A stretch of 5,386 bases of DNA from Verrucomicrobiota bacterium. Its GTDB lineage: Bacteria > Verrucomicrobiota > Verrucomicrobiia > Limisphaerales > UBA9464. The notes under the pieces are model-generated. The model saw only the letters and a list, made by a program, of their open reading frames with translations, was not told the origin of the DNA and made no database searches. The number at the start of each line of letters is the position of its first letter. The stretch's first letter is position 1. The stretch is taken from the NCBI GenBank assembly GCA_947464705.1, contig CANHYD010000182.1:1-5386 (forward strand), read 5' to 3'. The position numbers and the translations under genes are program-made. This document shows positions 1-5,386 of this stretch, one piece after another.

Positions 1-2
1 GC

Positions 3-31
3 TTGACGGTCGGGTGTCACACGCCTAGACA
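3..31 (+). promoter_or_regulatory. Candidate sigma70-type promoter of acpP
   Basis: A TTGACG box (3-8, five of six matches to the -35 consensus) lies 17 bases before TAGACA (26-31, only three of six matches to the -10 consensus). The expected start of transcription is near 38, which leaves a leader of about 17 bases before the acpP ATG at 55. Spacing and the -35 box are good and the -10 box is poor. The upstream gene is not in the window, so read-through from a larger fab operon is equally possible. Confidence 0.35.
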
Positions 32-54
32 GGCGCCCGAACGAGACATTTACC

Positions 55-300
55 ATGGCTGATAAAACCATCGAGCAGCGGATCAAGGACATCATCATCG
101 AGCAACTGGGCGTGACCGCCGACCAGGTGACTCCCGAAGCCAAGTTCATCGAGGACTTGGGCGCTGACTCCCTCGACACTGTCGAGTTGGTGATGGCTTT
201 GGAGGAGGAATTTGGTCTGGAAATCCCGGACGACGAGGCTGAGAAGCTCCAGAGCGTTGGCGACGTGATCAAGCACGTCGAGGACTCCCAGGCCAAGTAA
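55..300 (+). CDS. acpP: Acyl carrier protein (ACP)
   Basis: Small acidic cytoplasmic protein of 81 residues, the normal ACP length. It carries growing acyl chains as thioesters on a 4'-phosphopantetheine arm during type II fatty acid synthesis and supplies acyl groups for phospholipid and lipid A synthesis. The signature DLGADSLDTVEL is present at 34-45, with Ser39 as the attachment serine, to be loaded by a holo-ACP synthase encoded elsewhere. The acidic recognition helix II follows (DTVELVMALEEEFG, 41-54), as does the conserved IPDDEAEKL stretch (57-65) before helix IV. The ATG at 55 fits the family N-terminus; only a weak GAGA (43-46) stands in for a Shine-Dalgarno site, about 8 bases upstream. 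An intrinsic terminator follows 20 bases after the stop, then fabF, the classical acpP-fabF order. Identification is firm; assignment to primary fatty acid synthesis rather than a specialised pathway rests on the sequence type and the fabF neighbour. Confidence 0.97.
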   Translation: MADKTIEQRIKDIIIEQLGVTADQVTPEAKFIEDLGADSLDTVELVMALEEEFGLEIPDDEAEKLQSVGDVIKHVEDSQAK

Positions 301-320
301 CCCTGCGATCCCGTCCATCA

Positions 321-351
321 GGGCAGCCCGGCCTCCGGAGCTGCCCTTTTT
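321..351 (+). terminator. Intrinsic terminator after acpP
   Basis: A 7-bp perfect stem, GGGCAGC (321-327) with GCTGCCC (340-346), is followed directly by five T (347-351). The loop can extend the stem with CCGG (328-331) pairing CCGG (335-338) around CCT, leaving A339 as a bulge, so the whole GC-rich hairpin is about 11 bp. It begins 20 bases after the acpP stop and ends 88 bases before the fabF start. It should end most acpP transcripts, leaving fabF to partial read-through or its own promoter. Confidence 0.85.
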
Positions 352-400
352 CGTTGTAATTACCCCGTAAACAGCAACTCACACCCAGGTTGACGCGCAC

Positions 401-428
401 TTGTGTGTCTTCAGAGGCTGGGTAATCT
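401..428 (+). promoter_or_regulatory. Weak candidate promoter of fabF
   Basis: Downstream of the acpP terminator, TTGTGT (401-406) and TAATCT (423-428) are 16 bases apart and resemble -35 and -10 boxes. Transcription would begin around 434-436, only a few bases before the ATG at 440, giving a nearly leaderless message. That would agree with the absence of a Shine-Dalgarno sequence. A better-looking TTGACG at 390-395 has no -10 partner at the usual distance. A promoter is expected here because of the terminator, but the exact boxes are uncertain. Confidence 0.2.
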
Positions 429-439
429 GTCCCCGAACT

Positions 440-1699
440 ATGTCGAATGCTTGGTCTGAACGCCGCGTGGTTGTGACCGGTCTGGGTTGTGCCTCCCCGC
501 TGGGGCTAGATGCCGATACCGTCTGGAAAAACATCCTTGCTGGAAAATGCGGTGTGGGGCGCGTCGGTGCCTTCGACATCTCTGCCTACGACTGCCAGAT
601 CGCGGCCGAAGTCCGGGGCTTTGATCCGGTGCCCGCGTTCCCCAGCCCCAAAGAAGTCCGCCGTTCGGACCGTTTCACCCACTTTGGTGTCTACGCTGGC
701 TGGGGTGCCTTGAAGGATTCGGGTTTGAATTTGGAGATCGAGAACCGCGATGACATCGGCGTCTACATCGGTTCGGGCATCGGCGGCCTGCACACCACCG
801 AGGAGCAGCACAAAGTTCTGTTGGCCAAGGGGCCGGGCCGGGTCAGCCCGTTCATGATCCCGATGCTGATCTTGAACATGTCCTCGGGCTTGTTCGCTCT
901 CTACAACAACTTGCGCGGTCCCAACTTCGCCACTTGCTCGGCCTGCGCCACGAGCAACCACGCCATTGGCGAGGCTTGGTGGGCGATCAAGCGCGGCGAT
1001 GCGTCGGTCATGTTCGCTGGCGGCACCGAGGCCACCGTCGTGCCCTTGGGTATGAGTGGGTTTGCCGCCATGAAGGCCATGTCCACCCGCAATGACGATC
1101 CGCAACACGCCAGCCGACCGTTCGATCGCGATCGGGACGGATTCGTGATGGGTGAGGGGGCGGCAGTTCTGGTGCTGGAGGAGTTGGAGCACGCCAAGAA
1201 ACGCGGGGCTCGCATTTATTGTGAGATCGTGGGCTACGGCAATACCTGTGATGCCAACCACATGACCTCGCCCGATCCCGAGGGCGCTGGCGCGGCGCGG
1301 GCCATCCAGATGGGGCTCAAGCACGCCGGGATGCGTCCCGAGCAGATCGATTACGTCAACGCCCACGCCACCAGCACTCCGGTCGGGGATGTCTGCGAGA
1401 CCCAGGCCATCAAGCGGGTTTTCGGTGACCACGCCCGCAAGCTGGCGATCAGTTCCACCAAGGGCGCGACCGGACACATGCTCGGTGCGGCCGGCGGCAT
1501 CGAATCGCTGTTGTGCTGCAAGGCGCTGGAAGCCCAGATTGCGCCGCCGACGATCAATTTGGAGAATCCGGATCCGCTGTGCGATCTGGATTACATTCCT
1601 CACACCCCACGCCCCATGAAGATCGACGCCTTCCTGAACAATTCGTTCGGATTCGGCGGCCACAACGCGATCGTCATCGGCAAGCGGTTCGTGGGCTGA
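440..1699 (+). CDS. fabF: Beta-ketoacyl-ACP synthase II (KAS II)
   Basis: Cytoplasmic condensing enzyme of type II fatty acid synthesis. It takes an acyl chain onto its cysteine, decarboxylates malonyl-ACP and joins the two to give beta-ketoacyl-ACP. The 419-residue length is close to other FabF proteins. The thiolase-fold Cys-His-His triad is complete: Cys169 in CSACATSNHAIG (166-177), His309 in VNAHATSTPVGD (306-317) and His346 in KGATGHMLGAAGG (341-353), with the conserved Lys341. The C-terminal NSFGFGGHNA (401-410) holds the gating Phe. The N-terminal RRVVVTGLG (9-17) is the usual family start, so the ATG at 440 is preferred to an in-frame TTG at 401 that adds 13 unrelated residues. No Shine-Dalgarno sequence is visible before the ATG. 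It lies 139 bases after acpP, which makes its partner, with a terminator between them. FabB or a secondary-metabolism KAS are less likely given length and neighbour. Confidence 0.95.
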   Translation: MSNAWSERRVVVTGLGCASPLGLDADTVWKNILAGKCGVGRVGAFDISAYDCQIAAEVRGFDPVPAFPSPKEVRRSDRFTHFGVYAGWGALKDSGLNLEIENRDDIGVYIGSGIGGLHTTEEQHKVLLAKGPGRVSPFMIPMLILNMSSGLFALYNNLRGPNFATCSACATSNHAIGEAWWAIKRGDASVMFAGGTEATVVPLGMSGFAAMKAMSTRNDDPQHASRPFDRDRDGFVMGEGAAVLVLEELEHAKKRGARIYCEIVGYGNTCDANHMTSPDPEGAGAARAIQMGLKHAGMRPEQIDYVNAHATSTPVGDVCETQAIKRVFGDHARKLAISSTKGATGHMLGAAGGIESLLCCKALEAQIAPPTINLENPDPLCDLDYIPHTPRPMKIDAFLNNSFGFGGHNAIVIGKRFVG

Positions 1700-1737
1700 G
1701 CGGTTCACCGCGGGGCTCCCCCGTCGGTGTGGCATGG

Positions 1738-1767
1738 GCCATCGGCCATCCCACGATGGCTGATGGC
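1738..1767 (+). terminator. Strong hairpin after fabF, possible terminator without U-tract
   Basis: A 13-bp inverted repeat (1738-1750 with 1755-1767) encloses the tetraloop CCAC (1751-1754). All pairs are Watson-Crick except one G-T wobble (1744 with 1761). Each arm is itself a short direct repeat (GCCATCG then GCCATC). It starts 39 bases after the fabF stop, a normal place for a terminator, but is followed by GTGAGTTTGAG rather than a T run. It may work as a U-poor or Rho-assisted terminator, protect the 3' end of the mRNA, or be one copy of a dispersed palindromic repeat. The structure is certain; the role is inferred. Confidence 0.4.
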
Positions 1768-1828
1768 GTGAGTTTGAGATCGGTCGGGCTTGTTTCGCTG
1801 GTGCATGGGGTACCAAGAGCGATGGCCT

Positions 1829-1877
1829 GCGGAGGCTTAGGCGGATCCTCGAGCACTCCGATTCGAGGCCTCTCCGC
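1829..1877 (+). other. Possible two-part RNA fold before the sulfatase gene
   Basis: An outer stem GCGGAG (1829-1834) with CTCCGC (1872-1877) encloses an inner stem CCTCGA (1847-1852) with TCGAGG (1863-1868) around a 10-base loop. Unpaired bases are 1835-1846 on the left and 1869-1871 on the right. It ends 38 bases before the ATG at 1916, so it could sit in the leader of the sulfatase message. In GC-rich DNA stems this short arise by chance, and nothing recognisable as a known riboswitch is seen. Confidence 0.18.
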
Positions 1878-1915
1878 GCTTTCCCATCGGGCCGGCTCGG
1901 GTCAGTCTTCGCGGC

Positions 1916-4624
1916 ATGATTCCTCGATCTTGTCTCTGGGCGTGCCTTTTTCTGGCCTTGAGTTGGGTCCATGCGGCCGATGCCCCGCCGCTCAATGTGG
2001 TGCTGATGGTCGTCGATGACCTGGGGGCCCACGACCTGGCCGTCACCGGCAGTCGGTTCCACGAGACGCCCCATCTGGACCGGTTGGCCCGGGAGGGAGT
2101 CCGGTTCAACCAAGCCTACTCAGCGTGCACGGTGTGCTCGCCAACACGGGCGGCGCTGATGACCGGCAAGTATCCCGCCCGACTCAAGATCACCGATTGG
2201 ATTGCCGGCCACGATGCGCCCAAGGCAAAGCTGCGCCCCCCGTCGGACTGGGTGAAGGCGTTGCAGTTGGGCGAGCAGACCCTGGCGGAACGGGCCAAGG
2301 CCTCGGGCCATGCCACGGCCCACATTGGCAAATGGCACCTCGGTGGGGAGGGGTTGGGCCCCCTGCAACAGGGTTTTGATGTGAATCTGGGCGGTGACCA
2401 CCGAGGGCAGCCTCCCTCCTATTTTTCGCCCTATGGATTGCCGCAACTTCCCGACGGTCCCCGCGGAGAATACCTCACCGATCGGGAGGGCCTTGAGGCG
2501 GCTGCCTTCATTCGCAAACACCAAGATCGGCCGTTTTTTCTTCAGGTGGCATTTCACTCGGTGCACACACCACTTCAGGCCAAGGCCGAATTGGTTGAAA
2601 AATATCGCAAGAAGGCCCGGTCGGTCGGTGGATCCCAGACCAACGCCGTGTATGCCGCGATGCTGGAGAGCCTCGACGGTGCGGTGGGACGCGTGCTGAG
2701 CGCCCTCGACGAGGCGGGTCTCGCCGGACGGACCGTGGTTGTTTTCACTTCAGACAATGGTGGGCTCGTATCGGGGCAGAACCCGCCCACCTCCAACGCG
2801 CCGTTGCGCTCCGGCAAAGGGTCCCCTTACGAGGGAGGAGTCCGCGTGCCGCTGGTGGTCCGGTGGCCGGGAGTCGCCGTGCCGCAGGGGCAGGTGGAGC
2901 AACCGGTGATCTCCATGGATGTCGCCGCCACCGTCGCCGCAGCCTTGTCGTCCACTCCGGTGGAAGGTCTGAACGATGGAGTGAATCTGACACCGCTCTT
3001 GAAGGAGCCCTCGGCCCGACTCGGCCGCGAGGTGATCGGCTGGCACTACCCTCATTATCACCCGGGCGGCGCCTCGCCCTACTCGGCGATCCGGGCCGGG
3101 GATTGGAAACTCATCCAGTATTATGAGGACGGTCGGCATGAATTGTTCGATCTGGCGAAGGATCCGCGCGAGACCCGCGACCTGTCTGGCGAGCAACCGG
3201 CCCGCGTGATGGAGTTGGCACGGCGCTTGGCCGATTGGCAGGGACGCGTTGGGGCCCAGTGGCCCCTGGCCAACCCGGATCATCAGGCACAACCCGTGTC
3301 CGCCTCAGCCGATGGGACCGTGTTGCTCCATTCGCGCTCCGCCTCCGTGCACGGGACGGTGCTGAGGTATGAGCCGATGCCTTTCAAAGACACGCTCGGC
3401 TGGTGGGCTCGTGCCGAGGATTGGGTCGACTGGAGTTTCGAGGTGAGCCAGGGCGGGTCCTACGAGGTGGAGTTGACTCAAGGTTGTGGGCGAGGGTCCG
3501 CGGGCAGTCAGGTGGAGTTGCGGATCGGAGGGCAAGTTATGCCGTGGACCGTGGAAGAGACGGGGCATTTCCAGAATTTCGTCGTCCGCCGATTGGGTCG
3601 TGTGTCGCTCACGCCGGGACGCCACACCTTGGAAGTGCGTCCGATTCACAAAGTCGGCGGGGCGGTCATGGATTTGCGCCAAATTCGTCTGGTGCCGACG
3701 CGGGCCGAGGCCTTGCCCACGGAGGCTGCCCGGATGGTCCGAGCTGCCTCCCGCATCGTGGTATTGGGAGACAGCATCACCTACGCGGGCGAGTGGGTGG
3801 AGTTCTTCGAGGCCGGCTTGCGACAAGTCCAGCGTGACCACCGCCCTGAGATCCTCAACTTGGGATTGCCCAGCGAGACCGCGTCCGGCCTGTCGGAAGA
3901 GGGCCATGCCGGCGGTGCTTTTCCCCGACCGGATGTGAACGAACGCTTGGACCGGGTTCTCAACCGGTTAAAGCCCGACTTGATCTTGGCCTGCTATGGG
4001 ATGAACGACGGAATCTATTTTCCCCTCGATGAATCGCGCTTTTCCAAGTTCCGCGATGGCATGCGGCGATTGCACGAGGTCGCTGCCCACGCAGGGGTTC
4101 GGGTTGTCCACATCACCCCGCCGGTGTTTGATTCTCAGCCATTGAAGGGCCGCACCCTGCCCGCGGGCTTGACGGCTTATCCGCAGCCCTTCGAGGGATA
4201 CGACTCGGTGTTGACGGCTTACTCCCAGTGGTTGGTCGGGCAGCGCACCAACGGTTGGCAGGTGGTGGATGTGCACGGCCCCATGCGCCAGTTCCTGGAC
4301 TCTCGACGCGCTCAGAATCCCGAGTTCACAGTATCGGGCGATGGGGTCCACGCCAATCGCCAGGGACATTGGCTGATGGCCCGTGAAACCCTTCGAGCGC
4401 TGGGTGCTGCCGGGTCGTGGATCGATTCACTCCACCCGGAGGAGTTGGTGGATCTTTCGCGCGGCTCACGCGACGGATGGGCTTTGATCCAGCGCCGTCA
4501 GCGCTTGATCAAAGATGCGGCATTGAGCTTCGTTGGGCACCAAAGGCCGGGAATGGCCGCCGGAAAACCTTGGGAGCAGGCTCAATCGGAAGCCCGTGAA
4601 ATCGGGTTGGAATTGAACCGTTGA
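1916..4624 (+). CDS. Secreted three-module sulfatase / SGNH esterase
   Basis: A 902-residue exported protein. Residues 1-20 are a signal peptide with a hydrophobic core and likely cleavage after WVHA. Residues 26-445 are a type I (arylsulfatase-family) sulfatase: metal-binding Asp34-Asp35; CSPTR (74-78), whose Cys74 would be oxidised to formylglycine; GKWH with Lys139 and His141; His217 in HSVHTP; Asp280-Asn281 in TSDNGG; Lys301. Residues about 463-594 form a beta-rich module with Trp496, 497, 503 and 506, like the jelly-roll C-termini of planctomycete and verrucomicrobial sulfatases. Residues 611-835 are an SGNH hydrolase: GDSIT with Ser620, Gly650, Asn697 in GMND, and the Asp809/His812 pair in DGVH. 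The tail has GHQRPGM (874-880). Both active sites look intact, so removal of sulfate plus an ester group (probably acetyl) from one polysaccharide outside the cytoplasm is inferred; the substrate is unknown. ATG 1916 is the only usable start: an in-frame TAG lies at 1838-1840 with no ATG, GTG or TTG between. No Shine-Dalgarno site is seen. Confidence 0.93.
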   Translation: MIPRSCLWACLFLALSWVHAADAPPLNVVLMVVDDLGAHDLAVTGSRFHETPHLDRLAREGVRFNQAYSACTVCSPTRAALMTGKYPARLKITDWIAGHDAPKAKLRPPSDWVKALQLGEQTLAERAKASGHATAHIGKWHLGGEGLGPLQQGFDVNLGGDHRGQPPSYFSPYGLPQLPDGPRGEYLTDREGLEAAAFIRKHQDRPFFLQVAFHSVHTPLQAKAELVEKYRKKARSVGGSQTNAVYAAMLESLDGAVGRVLSALDEAGLAGRTVVVFTSDNGGLVSGQNPPTSNAPLRSGKGSPYEGGVRVPLVVRWPGVAVPQGQVEQPVISMDVAATVAAALSSTPVEGLNDGVNLTPLLKEPSARLGREVIGWHYPHYHPGGASPYSAIRAGDWKLIQYYEDGRHELFDLAKDPRETRDLSGEQPARVMELARRLADWQGRVGAQWPLANPDHQAQPVSASADGTVLLHSRSASVHGTVLRYEPMPFKDTLGWWARAEDWVDWSFEVSQGGSYEVELTQGCGRGSAGSQVELRIGGQVMPWTVEETGHFQNFVVRRLGRVSLTPGRHTLEVRPIHKVGGAVMDLRQIRLVPTRAEALPTEAARMVRAASRIVVLGDSITYAGEWVEFFEAGLRQVQRDHRPEILNLGLPSETASGLSEEGHAGGAFPRPDVNERLDRVLNRLKPDLILACYGMNDGIYFPLDESRFSKFRDGMRRLHEVAAHAGVRVVHITPPVFDSQPLKGRTLPAGLTAYPQPFEGYDSVLTAYSQWLVGQRTNGWQVVDVHGPMRQFLDSRRAQNPEFTVSGDGVHANRQGHWLMARETLRALGAAGSWIDSLHPEELVDLSRGSRDGWALIQRRQRLIKDAALSFVGHQRPGMAAGKPWEQAQSEAREIGLELNR

Positions 4625-4676
4625 GACAGCTGGCCCCGTGGTTGTCAACCTGGGACAAAAAAATTCAAAACCCCGC

Positions 4677-4705
4677 TTGACCGGATACCTCGTTTTAATC
4701 ATAAC
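4677..4705 (+). promoter_or_regulatory. Candidate sigma70-type promoter of the last gene
   Basis: TTGACC (4677-4682, five of six -35 matches) lies exactly 17 bases before CATAAC (4700-4705, four of six -10 matches), within the most AT-rich stretch of the window. An alternative -10 box, TTTAAT (4694-4699), matches better but has no -35 at proper distance. The leader to the ATG at 4769 would be about 55 bases. No clear + strand terminator follows the sulfatase stop, but this promoter suggests the last gene is transcribed on its own. Confidence 0.5.
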
Positions 4706-4768
4706 ACTTTCAAAAGGACGGGTCTTAAAGAGGGCTCTCCTCCGTCACAACATAACCATTATCTGACT

Positions 4769-5386
4769 ATGATTCAGCGTTCGATTCTTGCTGCTGCAGC
4801 AGCTCTCGCCCTCGCAACGTCGTCGGCGTTCGCCGGAACCATCTACTCGACCACCGGAACGACCTCGGAGTTCTACGGTGTGGGAACCAGCCTCGCCAAC
4901 GGCCACCGCAGCTTTGAATACGGTGACCAAATCACTCTGCCCTCCGAAGGATACACCTTCACTGGGCTGACCTTCGATTACTACTCGGCCTCTCTGGGTG
5001 GTTCGATGAACCTGAACATCTACGCCAATGACGGCGCGTTGATCAGCGGCGTTGCCTCCCCGGGCACCAAGCTCTTGTCCGTCCCGAGCATCGGCATTTC
5101 TTCGGGCATCAACACGGCGACCTTCGACTACGCCCCCTTTGTGGCTCAGTACGGCGAACTCAAGCTCCCCAAGAACTTCACAGTGACCGTGAGCTTCTCG
5201 GGTGCCACCTCGGCAGCCGACAAGGGTTTGCTCATCGGCGGTGCTGAGTCCACGGTTGGTCAGCCCCATCTGAACGTCGGTCAGTCCGGTGCTGATTTCT
5301 GGCAGAAGACCGGTCCGGGCGGTGGCGATTGGGCTCTCCGAGCGTTGAATTCGGCCCAGGAGCCGAACTTCAAGCTCACCGTGACC
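4769..5386 (+). CDS. Exported protein of unknown function, cut by window end
   Basis: An open frame starts at ATG 4769 and runs without a stop to the last base, giving 206 residues with the C-terminus missing. Residues 1-22 are a clear signal peptide: MIQR, an Ala/Leu-rich core, then SSAFA with cleavage before Gly23. The mature part is rich in Gly, Ser, Thr and aromatic residues and looks beta-stranded, with phrases such as YGDQITLPSEGYTFTGLTFDY (51-71) and NLNIYANDGALI (81-92) that suggest a beta-sandwich surface or extracellular protein. Proteins of this style in Verrucomicrobiota often end in a PEP-CTERM sorting signal, but the part that would show it lies beyond the window, so this is only a guess. 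No enzyme motif is visible. The gene has its own candidate promoter and no Shine-Dalgarno site directly before the ATG. That it is a real gene is supported by the signal peptide, uninterrupted frame and GC-rich third positions (many ACC, GGC, CTC codons). Confidence 0.85.
   Translation, partial: MIQRSILAAAAALALATSSAFAGTIYSTTGTTSEFYGVGTSLANGHRSFEYGDQITLPSEGYTFTGLTFDYYSASLGGSMNLNIYANDGALISGVASPGTKLLSVPSIGISSGINTATFDYAPFVAQYGELKLPKNFTVTVSFSGATSAADKGLLIGGAESTVGQPHLNVGQSGADFWQKTGPGGGDWALRALNSAQEPNFKLTVT

Noticed and set aside
401..439. TTG at 401 as the start of fabF
   Set aside because: The extra 13 residues do not resemble a FabF N-terminus, and the ATG at 440 puts the RRVVVTGLG strand where the family has it.
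1934..1945. Cys10 in LWAC as a lipoprotein box in the sulfatase signal peptide
   Set aside because: The cysteine lies inside the hydrophobic core, too near the N-terminus, and LWAC is not a good lipobox. Cleavage by signal peptidase I after WVHA (17-20) fits better.
1513..2019. 168-codon + strand frame bridging the fabF end, spacer and sulfatase start
   Set aside because: It overlaps both real genes out of frame, and its product is low-complexity and rich in Arg, Ser, Gly and Pro with no family resemblance.
506..2113. Long 535-codon open frame on the - strand, opposite fabF and the sulfatase start
   Set aside because: It runs antisense through all of fabF, the spacer and the beginning of the sulfatase gene, all of which are well supported on the + strand. 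Its product is rich in Arg, Gly and His with no family motif. Long antisense frames are common opposite GC-rich coding DNA.
4166..4222. Repeated TTGACGGCTTA inside the sulfatase-esterase gene
   Set aside because: The two copies encode the same short peptide LTAY in frame within one module, most likely a coincidence of coding rather than a regulatory repeat.
4640..4663. Short stem TTGTC/GACAA followed by an A run after the sulfatase stop, as a terminator
   Set aside because: The stem is only 5 bp and is followed by A rather than T on the + strand. Read on the - strand, the T run comes before the stem rather than after it, so neither direction fits an intrinsic terminator.
4745..5269. 174-codon open frame on the - strand near the end
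   Set aside because: It lies opposite the exported protein that begins at 4769, which has a clear signal peptide and its own promoter. The antisense product shows no recognisable motif.

Overview
The window is a GC-rich stretch of a Gram-negative-type bacterial chromosome with four genes, all on the + strand. The best guess for the organism is Verrucomicrobiota, with Planctomycetota as the alternative. The reasons are a very large secreted sulfatase carrying a C-terminal jelly-roll-like module and an SGNH esterase module of the planctomycete/verrucomicrobial type, followed by a small secreted protein that looks like the start of a PEP-CTERM-type surface protein. This placement is inference from protein style, not from a marker gene.

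Positions 1-1699 are housekeeping. They hold acyl carrier protein (acpP, 55-300) and beta-ketoacyl-ACP synthase II (fabF, 440-1699), the carrier and a chain-elongating condensing enzyme of type II fatty acid synthesis. The 139-base gap between them holds a clear intrinsic terminator (321-351). The two genes are therefore adjacent and functionally coupled but probably not made in equal amounts, which suits ACP as a very abundant protein. The end of a fab cluster is the usual place for this pair; upstream genes lie outside the window.

Positions 1700-1915 are a 216-base spacer without a gene. It holds a striking 13-bp hairpin (1738-1767) and a weaker two-part fold (1829-1877). It separates core metabolism from accessory, secreted functions.

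Positions 1916-4624 encode one 902-residue exported protein that joins a formylglycine-type sulfatase, a middle beta-rich (probably carbohydrate-binding-like) module and an SGNH/GDSL hydrolase. All key catalytic residues of both enzymes can be seen. The likely job is removing sulfate and ester groups from the same sulfated, acylated polysaccharide.

Positions 4625-4768 are an AT-richer spacer with a plausible sigma70-type promoter (4677-4705). It leads to an exported protein starting at 4769 that is still open at the window end (206 residues seen).

No RNA gene, mobile element, CRISPR array or attachment site was seen, and no gap without a gene exceeds 300 bases. No wholly new multi-gene system is evident; the three-module sulfatase-esterase is the most interesting object.
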